Origin: Bacillota bacterium
GTDB taxonomy: Bacteria > Bacillota > Clostridia > TANB77 > CAG-465
Assembly: GCA_023410645.1 (NCBI GenBank)
Contig: JAEYPQ010000030.1
Coordinates: 1 to 64,000, forward strand
Direction: 5' to 3'
Length of the DNA stretch: 64,000 nucleotides
Shown piece by piece: positions 1 to 7,273 of this stretch. The notes under the pieces were generated by a model that was not told the origin of the DNA, made no database searches, and was given only the letters and a program-made list of their open reading frames with translations. Position 1 is the stretch's first letter; each line of letters starts with the position of its first letter. Both the position numbers and the translations under genes were made by a program.

Positions 1-2
1 AA

Positions 3-2129
3 TGGGTAGCAGGAATACAAGGAGAAGGTTACTTTAAAACAGGTGGAACAGAGATAAATAACAATAGTGTAGTAAAGATAACTGGGAATGGATATTACAC
101 ATTCTATGCAGAAGATGGAGTAGGAAACAAACAAGTCTATACATTAAATATAGAAAACATAGATCTAACACCACCAGCAATAGATATACAAGTGACACCA
201 GAGGAAACAGTAGGAACAAGTGTACAAATAACAATAAATTATGGGGATAGTACAACAAAACAATACAAGATTGGTGAATCAAATACAACATGGACAAATT
301 ACACAGGAACAATAACATTAACATCAAATACAGTACTAGCAAATAACTGGAAGAATGTGGATGGAACAGTAACAATATATGCAAAAGGAAAAGACGCAGT
401 AGGAAATGAGAAAAATGAAACTAAAAAGATACTAAGTCTAGATTTAGATAGGCCAAAAGCACCAGTAATACAATCAAATTCTGGGTATCCGGTATTAACA
501 TCATATGGAGTAAAATTTGATGCAACAACAACAATAACATATGATACAAGAACAGATATAGATAATTACTACAGTATAGATAATGGAGCAACATGGAAAA
601 GATATACAGGAACCTTTGAATATCAAGCAGGAACAATAATAGCAAAAAGCGTAAAGAAAGATACTGGACTTGAAATATCAGTTAGTAAGACCGTGGCAAT
701 GCCTTCTGATGCAATTGGTAGATTAGCATATGATTTCGATGATAATACATTCTTGAATGATGCAATTAATAAAAGTATTAGAGTTGATCCTAGTATGGAA
801 GGTCAAACAGTAAGAATAAAAATGTATGGTTATGGATTAAATTCTAAAGCTTTCTTAGCATTTAAAGATTCAAATGGAAACACAATATCAACTATATCAG
901 CACCAACTTCGGGAGTAGATTCGATTTATACAATTCCTGTGAATACAAAAAATATTGTAATGGGTACATCTGATTTGAGATTATATGAAATACAGGTATC
1001 AAGTGAACCTAAAGTAACTGCTAAGAATGGATATATGTTACTACATACTGATCAAACTAAAGAAATAAGGAAGCCTTATCAAATGATAAGTATAGCATAT
1101 TTCCCAACAAGTGTACAAAGATTATATAGAATAGGCACAACAGGAGATTGGTTAAATTATGAAGATAAAGCAATATGGGTAAATCAAGGCGAAGTAATAT
1201 ATGCAAAGGGAATTGACAAAGATGGAAATGAGACTAGGAAAGTTACATCATACACTTCTAATTCAACCGATGCAATGGGTACGGCAGCATTTGATAAAAA
1301 TGATACCACGTTTATTGAAGATTCATCAGATGCTATGAATAGAAAAATTGCAGTGGATCCAAGTGTGATTGGAAAAAATGTAAGGATAAAACTATATGGA
1401 TATAGAACAACTGGGGTTTTGCAATTTAGAGATATTTCTGGAACTGTATTATTATCAATTTCTTCACCAACATCAGGAAGTGATGGAATATACACAGTTC
1501 CAAATGGTACTGCATATATTGTTATTGCTAATGCTAATTTAAGAGTATATGAAATTCAGTTGTCTAATGAGCCAGTATTTAGTGCAACTAATGGATATAT
1601 GTTAATACATTCGGATCCGACAAAGGAAATAAAAAATCCATATCAAATGATAAGCATAGCATATTTTCCAACAAGTGTACAGAGACTATATAGAATAGGA
1701 ACAACAGGAGATTGGTTAAACTATCAAGATAAACCTATATGGGTAAATCAAGGTGAAATAATATATGCAAAGGGTATAGATAAGTATGGAAATGAAACTA
1801 GAATAACATCAAGTTATACAGCTAATGTTACGGATGCAATTACACCACAAGCATTTGATGGCAACAATAGCACTTTTGTTACAGGTGCAACAGGTAAGAA
1901 AATGTTAGTTGATGAAAGTTTGATTGGTAAGAAGATTTGGTTATATATGGTTGGATATGGCAATACAGGAACATTTTACTTTAAAAATAGTGCCGGTGCA
2001 ACTTTATTAACAATATCAGCACCAACGTCACCATGGATAAATGCAGAATATACAGTACCAGTTGGTACAGCATATCTACAAATAGGCAATGGTAATTTGA
2101 GATTATATGAAGTACAATATAGACAATAA
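3..2129 (+). CDS. Large repeat-containing surface protein, 5' end outside the window
   Basis: The frame is open from base 3, so only the last 708 codons are present and the N-terminus, including any signal peptide, is missing. The product is rich in Thr, Asn, Ser, Gly and Tyr and has no membrane segment. It begins with beta-sandwich-like segments of bacterial Ig type. These are followed by three copies of a ~98-residue module opening with a T/S-D-A-x-x-x-x-A-F/Y-D motif and ending in LR-x-YE-x-Q (bases 705-1001, 1266-1562 and 1833-2126). An ~80-residue module with GDWLNY and YAKGIDK motifs (1026-1265 and 1590-1832) separates them. The long modules resemble carbohydrate-binding jelly rolls in pattern only. 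The gene ends convergently on a coupling-ATPase gene with a shared terminator. The likely role is an extracellular adhesin or wall-associated protein. No sorting signal or transmembrane anchor is seen at its C-terminus. Confidence 0.8.
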   Translation, partial: WVAGIQGEGYFKTGGTEINNNSVVKITGNGYYTFYAEDGVGNKQVYTLNIENIDLTPPAIDIQVTPEETVGTSVQITINYGDSTTKQYKIGESNTTWTNYTGTITLTSNTVLANNWKNVDGTVTIYAKGKDAVGNEKNETKKILSLDLDRPKAPVIQSNSGYPVLTSYGVKFDATTTITYDTRTDIDNYYSIDNGATWKRYTGTFEYQAGTIIAKSVKKDTGLEISVSKTVAMPSDAIGRLAYDFDDNTFLNDAINKSIRVDPSMEGQTVRIKMYGYGLNSKAFLAFKDSNGNTISTISAPTSGVDSIYTIPVNTKNIVMGTSDLRLYEIQVSSEPKVTAKNGYMLLHTDQTKEIRKPYQMISIAYFPTSVQRLYRIGTTGDWLNYEDKAIWVNQGEVIYAKGIDKDGNETRKVTSYTSNSTDAMGTAAFDKNDTTFIEDSSDAMNRKIAVDPSVIGKNVRIKLYGYRTTGVLQFRDISGTVLLSISSPTSGSDGIYTVPNGTAYIVIANANLRVYEIQLSNEPVFSATNGYMLIHSDPTKEIKNPYQMISIAYFPTSVQRLYRIGTTGDWLNYQDKPIWVNQGEIIYAKGIDKYGNETRITSSYTANVTDAITPQAFDGNNSTFVTGATGKKMLVDESLIGKKIWLYMVGYGNTGTFYFKNSAGATLLTISAPTSPWINAEYTVPVGTAYLQIGNGNLRLYEVQYRQ
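1026..2126 (+). repeat. Two tandem ~560-bp coding repeats in the surface protein
   Basis: Unit 1 is 1026-1589 (564 bp) and unit 2 is 1590-2126. Each encodes the short linker module followed by the long module. The linker part is strongly conserved at DNA level, for example around the codons for GTTGDWLNY, while the long module has diverged much more. A third, more diverged long module lies just upstream at 705-1001. Confidence 0.8.
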
Positions 2130-2133
2130 TAAA

Positions 2134-2174
2134 AAAATAAAGTAATGAATCTTATTTATTCATTACTTTATTTT
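2134..2174. terminator. Bidirectional terminator between convergent genes
   Basis: A 16-bp AT-rich perfect stem (2134-2149 with 2159-2174) is flanked by A and T runs on both sides. It sits between the surface protein and the convergent coupling-protein gene, so it can serve both strands. Confidence 0.75.
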
Positions 2175-2194
2175 TATTTAAATTTATATTTATA

Positions 2195-4687
2195 TTAGTT
2201 GTTTTTCTTTATAGTAGGTGTTTCATAACTTTCAGTTATTGCACCACCGTCTTTTGAAGAATCATCTAAAGTTACATCATCATTATCAAATACAATTTCA
2301 AAATCATCAAGATTTCCATTTGTTCCAACAACATCACCATTAGCAAATGTTTCAGAATCTTCTAATATTGAATCCATCGAAGAGTAATCATGTATGTCAC
2401 GAAGTTTATCAGATAATTTTGAAGTAGTACTTACACCAAATAGAAGATCATCTTTACTATTATCATCATCATTAATTGTAATTGTAGGTGTATCAGGCTT
2501 ACTCATCATGTATTTTTCAAAGTTATACATTAAAGTATCTGCTTTTTCTTTATATTTAGCATTAAGGAATGTAACCTTACCTTTACCATAAATAGTTTTA
2601 CCTTTAGCATTTTTTGTTCTGTAAAATACATCTCCAAATCCTTGATCTGCAATTTTAAACCATTCTGCTCTAAACTTCTTTTCTTTCTTTACAGTTGGAG
2701 TAGATTTTATTTCACTAGAAATATCATAGCTATATGAGAAATCTGGTATTTTTTCTTTACCAAATGCTTTTTGCCAGTATTCACTATCTTCTGGTACTGT
2801 ATCACCAAAAACTATTTGTGTCTTAGTATTTGCAAGAACTGTTTGCCTATAATAACTTTGACCACTTTTTTCAAGCTGTGATAAGTTTTGTAGTGCAATT
2901 GTAACACCACATCTATATTTTCTAAATAAAGTAAACATTACTTCCATATCTTTAGTAATATATTCTGGGAACTCATCTATATATAAGAAATGAGGAGTTC
3001 TTGAATCTTCATTTCCTTTTCTTCTTAAAACTGCATCTTGGAATTGCAATATAAAAAACATACCAAATGCTTTTGCTTGTAATATACCAAGATCACCTTT
3101 TCTTGAACAAGCAGTAATAATGTTTCCATTTTCTAAAGCTTTATCAAAATCAATTATATTAGTTTTACCACATAATGATGCTTTAAGACCAGGATGTCTT
3201 ATTAAGTTATTTAATTGTGTAATGGCACCATATAAGAATTTTTCAGTATCTTTTCTACCACTACCACGGGTACCTGGAATTTCATAACCATTAATATTAA
3301 GTGAAGGTTTATAGAAATTCTTTTCAAAATATCTAATAAGTAGTTTGTATTTTTGTTCAAGTTCTGGTATTTTTTTCATTTCTTCAGTCATTTCTTCAAC
3401 AGCATCGAAATTATATAATAATTCCAACATATCCTCTAAGCTTGCAATCTCACCATCATGCATTATAGGATACATTTCTTTTAGTAAAATAGATAAGTTT
3501 TGGAAAGCATCTATAGTTACCTGTGTAAAGAATGGATCACCAGGTTTACCACCACCTGTACTTTCATACATAGCATTTAAAACATCTGAAACAATTGAAG
3601 CAACTTTAGCAGGATCAGGTATCGCAAATGGATTCATACTAAGTGTTGTCTCAGGTGCAGCAGGATCAATTGATAATACATCGATGTCGAAATTTTTTGC
3701 TACTCCTACAAATTGAGAAATAAAATTACCATCATTTTCTACTACTGTAATACCAATGTTTTTATATACTATTTTACCAGTGGAGTTATCAGTATATTGT
3801 ATCATTGGTTTTATCATACTCATAAATTGTTCTTCCATACCACGTCTAGGTTTTAAATAGTTTAATGAAAAGTTCCTATTTACATATTCATTTGTAAAAG
3901 GTCCATTCATATAAGCTATATCTTTTTTTAACATTGAATAAGCAATTCTTTTTGAATATTCTCTAAAGAAAAATTTCTTTTCTAAGTCAAATGCACTCAT
4001 AGGAAGTAATACAGTTGCGGTTTTACCTGTACCAGTTGCACCTTGAACTAGCGTAGCCTCATAACGCTTTTTTTCAGGTACTACTACTGGAAGAGAAGAA
4101 CCTTTAACAGTACATATTATTGCCTCACAAGTAAAAGCACCATTTTCTTTTACAGCTGTAGAAGCTGATATTCCTGAAAAGGCAGCAATTGATTTTATAT
4201 CATCATCGTCTCTCATTAATCCAAAAATATAATCTAAAACATTAAATGCCCCAATAAAAGGACCAACTAAACATAGAGTCCTAACAGCTGGAATAAATAA
4301 TTCAGGATATAATCTTAATACATCGTTATAATTTGGTAATTGTTCAAGTAACCACCAAATACCGTTATTTATCCAGGCACATGCCATTCCACCTAATATA
4401 GTAGTAAATAAACTATATGTCATTATAAATACAGTTACTTTAGTATTATCATCTTTTGCTATTCCAGAATTAACGAAAAAGGAAAATCCTAATACTGGGA
4501 AAAATAAGAATATTGCATATAAATAAGGTGGAATATTATCAACTATTCTAATATTCCCTAGTAAAAAACCAAGTATTCTTGATAAAGACATTAACACAAG
4601 AATAATTGATGCTATATAAAAAATATATGTAAGAACCTTATCAGGCTTTGTCTTTATATGTAATTTCTTAAATAAATTATCTATCAA
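2195..4687 (-). CDS. virD4: VirD4/TraG-type T4SS coupling ATPase
   Basis: A type IV coupling protein: a membrane-anchored AAA+ ATPase that delivers substrates to a T4SS channel. The N-terminal ~160 residues hold about four hydrophobic segments. Walker A GATGTGKT lies near residues 216-223 and Walker B FLYIDEF near 567-573, followed by the ALQNLSQLEK and QIVFGDT regions typical of TraG/VirD4. The C-terminal ~100 residues are Asp/Ser-rich. I chose the TTG at 4687 (830 residues) because GGTGA lies 5 nt upstream. A TTG at 4705 and GTGs at 4699 and 4696 keep the same frame but lack a clear ribosome site. The other T4SS-like genes are ~23 kb away. No relaxase gene is adjacent, which is unusual for conjugation. 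The family call is firm; the substrate is unknown. Confidence 0.9.
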   Translation of the reverse strand: MIDNLFKKLHIKTKPDKVLTYIFYIASIILVLMSLSRILGFLLGNIRIVDNIPPYLYAIFLFFPVLGFSFFVNSGIAKDDNTKVTVFIMTYSLFTTILGGMACAWINNGIWWLLEQLPNYNDVLRLYPELFIPAVRTLCLVGPFIGAFNVLDYIFGLMRDDDDIKSIAAFSGISASTAVKENGAFTCEAIICTVKGSSLPVVVPEKKRYEATLVQGATGTGKTATVLLPMSAFDLEKKFFFREYSKRIAYSMLKKDIAYMNGPFTNEYVNRNFSLNYLKPRRGMEEQFMSMIKPMIQYTDNSTGKIVYKNIGITVVENDGNFISQFVGVAKNFDIDVLSIDPAAPETTLSMNPFAIPDPAKVASIVSDVLNAMYESTGGGKPGDPFFTQVTIDAFQNLSILLKEMYPIMHDGEIASLEDMLELLYNFDAVEEMTEEMKKIPELEQKYKLLIRYFEKNFYKPSLNINGYEIPGTRGSGRKDTEKFLYGAITQLNNLIRHPGLKASLCGKTNIIDFDKALENGNIITACSRKGDLGILQAKAFGMFFILQFQDAVLRRKGNEDSRTPHFLYIDEFPEYITKDMEVMFTLFRKYRCGVTIALQNLSQLEKSGQSYYRQTVLANTKTQIVFGDTVPEDSEYWQKAFGKEKIPDFSYSYDISSEIKSTPTVKKEKKFRAEWFKIADQGFGDVFYRTKNAKGKTIYGKGKVTFLNAKYKEKADTLMYNFEKYMMSKPDTPTITINDDDNSKDDLLFGVSTTSKLSDKLRDIHDYSSMDSILEDSETFANGDVVGTNGNLDDFEIVFDNDDVTLDDSSKDGGAITESYETPTIKKNN

Positions 4688-4732
4688 ATATATCACCACT
4701 TTCAAAGTTTTATCAATATATAAATGTTTAAT

Positions 4733-4761
4733 TTGACATATTGATATATTTCATATATAAT
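4733..4761 (+). promoter_or_regulatory. Consensus sigma-A promoter for pth
   Basis: TTGACA (4733-4738), a 17-bp spacer and TATAAT (4756-4761) are all perfect consensus. The predicted start near 4768 gives a ~115-nt AT-rich leader before pth. The promoter interlocks with a promoter on the other strand. Confidence 0.75.
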
Positions 4762-4762
4762 T

Positions 4763-4791
4763 ATAATACTATAAAAAAGCAAAAAATTCAA
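4763..4791 (-). promoter_or_regulatory. Promoter for the coupling-ATPase gene
   Basis: On the minus strand TTGAAT (4786-4791), a 17-bp spacer and TATTAT (4763-4768) precede virD4. Its start region overlaps that of the pth promoter, so two polymerases could not occupy both promoters at once. Confidence 0.55.
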
Positions 4792-4884
4792 GTTTTTTTG
4801 TAAAACTCACAGCTAAATATACTAAAAAATGTTAAATTTGAATAGTACTAATTTTTTTTGCTTATGAAAGGAAAAAACTAAAAT

Positions 4885-5418
4885 ATGAAAATAATAGTTG
4901 GACTTGGAAATCCCGGTAAAGAATATGATATAACTAAACATAATGTAGGATTTATGTTTTTGGAGTATTTGGAAAAAAAATATGACTTTAAAATTGAAAA
5001 AAATATGTTTGAAAGTAAAATTGCTGATATAATTTTTGATAAGCAAAGAATAATATTTGTAAAGCCTCAAACTTTTATGAACTTGAGTGGTAATGCAGTA
5101 TCTAAAATAAAAAACTGGTATAAGGTAGAAGATAAGGACATACTTGTAGTTTTTGATGATATAGATATACCGTTTGGGGATGTAAGATATAAAATAAATG
5201 GTAGTGGTGGTACTCATAATGGAATGAAAAATATAGTACAAATGATTAATTCTAAAGATTTTCCAAGACTTAAGATTGGAATAGGAGGTTTAAGAAAAGA
5301 AAATCAGGACTTAGCTAATTTCGTTTTAGGGAAATTTTCTAGTAAAGAATTAAATCAATTAGAAGAGGTTTTTTTAACAGCAGAAGAAAAAATGCAAGTT
5401 TTTCTTGACAAAAAATGA
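4885..5418 (+). CDS. pth: Peptidyl-tRNA hydrolase
   Basis: Releases tRNA from peptidyl-tRNA that has dropped off ribosomes; cytosolic. The 177-residue protein is near family length (~185-190). It shows the N-terminal GLGNPGKEY motif with Asn9, the catalytic His19 in KHNVGF, the KPQTFMNLSG motif with Asn66, and the DDIDIPFG acidic motif near residue 91. The GGTHNG segment follows. The ATG at 4885 has a purine-rich GAAAGGA site upstream. The rplU -35 box lies inside the last codons, so ribosomal protein transcription restarts here. The family assignment is secure. Confidence 0.97.
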   Translation: MKIIVGLGNPGKEYDITKHNVGFMFLEYLEKKYDFKIEKNMFESKIADIIFDKQRIIFVKPQTFMNLSGNAVSKIKNWYKVEDKDILVVFDDIDIPFGDVRYKINGSGGTHNGMKNIVQMINSKDFPRLKIGIGGLRKENQDLANFVLGKFSSKELNQLEEVFLTAEEKMQVFLDKK

Positions 5419-5433
5419 TTTTAATGTTAAAAT
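5405..5433 (+). promoter_or_regulatory. Sigma-A promoter of the rplU-rpmA operon
   Basis: TTGACA (5405-5410, inside the end of pth), a 17-bp spacer and TAAAAT (5428-5433). The predicted transcript starts near 5440, right before the L21 leader. Confidence 0.75.
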
Positions 5434-5439
5434 ATATGA

Positions 5440-5520
5440 TGTATTCCGCACATAACGGGTTTAAATGTTTTAAGAAACTACCTTAATGGCGAGAGCAAGT
5501 TAGAATATAAGGAGGAAAAA
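5440..5520 (+). promoter_or_regulatory. L21 ribosomal protein leader RNA
   Basis: The ~80-nt untranslated leader contains the CCGCACATAACGGG block (5446-5459) followed by further short pairing segments. It ends at the rplU ribosome site GGAGG. This block and position match my knowledge of the Firmicutes L21 leader, which is thought to bind L21 and repress the operon. The identification is from memory of the motif; a covariance-model search (Rfam L21_leader) would decide. Confidence 0.65.
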
Positions 5521-5522
5521 GA

Positions 5523-5876
5523 ATGTACGCAATAGTTGAAATTAGTGGAAAACAATACAAAGTACAAGAAGGAGACATTGTTTTTGTTGACAGATTAGAA
5601 GCAGAAGAAGGAAATGAAGTATCTTTTGATAAAGTTTTATTTGTTTCTGATGATAAGAAAATCTCTATTGGTGAAGATACTGTAAAAGGTGCAGTAGTTA
5701 AAGCCACTGTTATAGGTCATGGTAGAGAAAAGAAAGTAATTGTATATAAGTACAAAGCTAAGAAAAATGAAAGAAAAACAAGAGGACACAGACAACCATA
5801 TACTAAAATACAAATTGAAAAAATTTCAGTTACTTCAAGAGCTAAAAAAGCTGAAGAAACAACTGAAGAGGCTTAA
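5523..5876 (+). CDS. rplU: 50S ribosomal protein L21
   Basis: Structural protein of the large ribosomal subunit. The 117-residue sequence opens MYAIVEISGKQYKVQEGD and has the VIGHGR, VYKYKAKKN and RGHRQPYTK features of bacterial L21. The C-terminus carries a short Ala/Glu/Thr tail (about residues 107-117) beyond the usual ~103 residues. A strong AAGGAGG site precedes the ATG. First gene of an rplU-rpmA operon preceded by a probable L21 leader. Confidence 0.97.
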   Translation: MYAIVEISGKQYKVQEGDIVFVDRLEAEEGNEVSFDKVLFVSDDKKISIGEDTVKGAVVKATVIGHGREKKVIVYKYKAKKNERKTRGHRQPYTKIQIEKISVTSRAKKAEETTEEA

Positions 5877-5918
5877 TTTTAAGCTTTTATTAAATTGATT
5901 ATAAAGGAGTGAATTGAA

Positions 5919-6179
5919 TTGGCACATAAAAAAGGTATGGGTTCTACTAGAAATGGTAGAGACAGTGAATCAAAAAGACTTGGAGCTAAAAGAGCAGATG
6001 GACAATTTGTTTTAGCTGGAAATATATTATATAGACAAAGAGGAACAAAAATACATCCAGGTACTAATGTAGGTATAGGTAAAGATGATACTTTATTTGC
6101 TTTAGCTAATGGTGTAGTAAAATTCGAAAGAAAAGGTAGAGACGACAAAAAAGTTAGTGTTTATCCAGTTGAAGAATAA
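5919..6179 (+). CDS. rpmA: 50S ribosomal protein L27, form without N-terminal extension
   Basis: Large-subunit protein whose N-terminus reaches the peptidyl-transferase centre. The 86-residue product begins with TTG-encoded Met then AHKKGMGSTRNGRDSE and has the GNILYRQRGTKIHPG core. Many Firmicutes make L27 with a short N-terminal extension removed by the protease Prp, encoded between rplU and rpmA. Here the intergenic gap is only 42 bp, so no prp gene fits. An in-frame stop TGA (5910-5912) two codons upstream of the TTG rules out any extension. The AAAGGAG site lies 9 nt before the TTG. A terminator follows at once. Confidence 0.97.
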   Translation: MAHKKGMGSTRNGRDSESKRLGAKRADGQFVLAGNILYRQRGTKIHPGTNVGIGKDDTLFALANGVVKFERKGRDDKKVSVYPVEE

Positions 6180-6187
6180 TGTTATTT

Positions 6188-6222
6188 AAAAAATACTTGT
6201 AATTTTACAAGTATTTTTTTTT
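6188..6222 (+). terminator. Terminator of rplU-rpmA
   Basis: Stem around ACTTGTA/TACAAGT (6195-6201 with 6206-6212), extended by A:T pairs and followed by a T run to 6222. Confidence 0.85.
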
Positions 6223-6296
6223 GGAAAAAAAGGAAATATTATAATAAGAATAATAAAATTCTAAAAAGCAAATAATATATAATAAGAGGAGTTTTT

Positions 6297-6440
6297 ATGA
6301 AATTATTATATAGAAATAAGTCCATTGCAATAGCTTGTATTTCAATCATCATTATTATATCAATAATATTTAGTAAATTGCCATATATGTTTACTAAATT
6401 TATATGCTGGCTTGGATATTGTGAAGAAAATGTAATATAG
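6297..6440 (+). CDS. 47-residue single-span membrane microprotein
   Basis: A short reading frame begins with ATG at 6297, 6 nt after a strong AAGAGGAG site, and ends with TAG at 6438-6440. The product has a basic start (MKLLYRNKS), one hydrophobic Ile-rich span (about residues 10-26), and a tail with two Cys residues (CWLGYC) and two Glu. It is bounded by the rpmA terminator upstream and a strong terminator immediately downstream, so it forms its own unit. A TATAAT lies at 6240-6245 without a convincing -35 box. Function unknown. The ribosome site, span and terminator make it a credible gene. Confidence 0.6.
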   Translation: MKLLYRNKSIAIACISIIIIISIIFSKLPYMFTKFICWLGYCEENVI

Positions 6441-6480
6441 AAAAATACTACTGATTAATGAAAAAATCAGTAGTATTTTT
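6441..6480. terminator. Strong bidirectional terminator
   Basis: A perfect 16-bp stem (6441-6456 with 6465-6480) with A and T runs at both ends. It serves the microprotein on the plus strand and the unknown gene ending at 6495 on the minus strand. Confidence 0.88.
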
Positions 6481-6494
6481 AATAGTATGATATA

Positions 6495-6977
6495 TTAGTG
6501 TTCGTATAATAAGGATGCAGTATAAGATTTTATGGTTTTTGTATCCTCGTAATCTTTTAAGGAAAAAACTATTGCTTTTGGAAAGAAGCATTTCGATTGA
6601 TTTTCAGTGAAAATATCACTAAAATATCTTTCCTTTAATTTTGTAACATCATCGAATTGATAAAGAGCTTCTAACATGCATTCCGGTAATAATTCTGAAA
6701 CTTGTGCAAATGCTGAATCCTTATCTACTATTAAGGAGAATTGTGCAATAAATTGAAACTTTTCATAATTGAAACTATAGGTTTTTAATTGTAATCTAAA
6801 CTTAGATTCACGAGAATAAATTGTTGGAATAGCAACTACCCCTCCAAATTTTTCCTGTAAATCGCATCCTTTCCAATCAACATTTATAAATTTTATTAAA
6901 TATTTAATTATTGAACTATCCGATAAATTCCCATATTGATTTTTAATAAATGAAATATCTTTATCTACAATATTCAC
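6495..6977 (-). CDS. Hypothetical protein, 160 residues
   Basis: I do not recognise this protein. It is soluble, with no signal peptide or membrane span and a mixed alpha/beta look; motifs include DWKGCDLQEKFGG and PECMLEALYQFDD. The GTG at 6977 is chosen because GGAGGT (6988-6993) sits 10 nt upstream; the longer ATG at 7013 has no ribosome site. The gene has its own perfect-consensus promoter at 7041-7069 and a shared terminator, so it is a single-gene unit. Confidence 0.7.
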   Translation of the reverse strand: MNIVDKDISFIKNQYGNLSDSSIIKYLIKFINVDWKGCDLQEKFGGVVAIPTIYSRESKFRLQLKTYSFNYEKFQFIAQFSLIVDKDSAFAQVSELLPECMLEALYQFDDVTKLKERYFSDIFTENQSKCFFPKAIVFSLKDYEDTKTIKSYTASLLYEH

Positions 6978-7040
6978 TTTATTTTTACCTCCAATATCTT
7001 TAATTAAAAACATGATTAAAATATATAAATTACAAATTAT

Positions 7041-7069
7041 ATTATATCATTTTTTATTTATTATGTCAA
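7041..7069 (-). promoter_or_regulatory. Consensus promoter for the 6495-6977 gene
   Basis: Minus strand TTGACA (7064-7069), a 17-bp spacer and TATAAT (7041-7046), all perfect consensus. Confidence 0.75.
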
Positions 7070-7213
7070 ATTATACTTATGTACTATCGCCATAGTTCAA
7101 AGTAAAAATGATATGAAACTAAGTAATACCATTTTACAATTGTAATAAAAATATTAAAAAAAGACAATAATATTATAAAATCATTAATGTTTATCATATT
7201 TTTAATATAACTA

Positions 7214-7242
7214 TTTACAATTTTTTCATTTTATTATATTAT
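7214..7242 (+). promoter_or_regulatory. Promoter for the 7274-8788 gene
   Basis: TTTACA (7214-7219), a 17-bp spacer and TATTAT (7237-7242). A 12-bp palindrome (7134-7145) lies further upstream. Otherwise the 7070-7213 stretch shows nothing recognisable. Confidence 0.6.
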
Positions 7243-7273
7243 ATATAATGATACAAATGATAGGGGAATGAGT

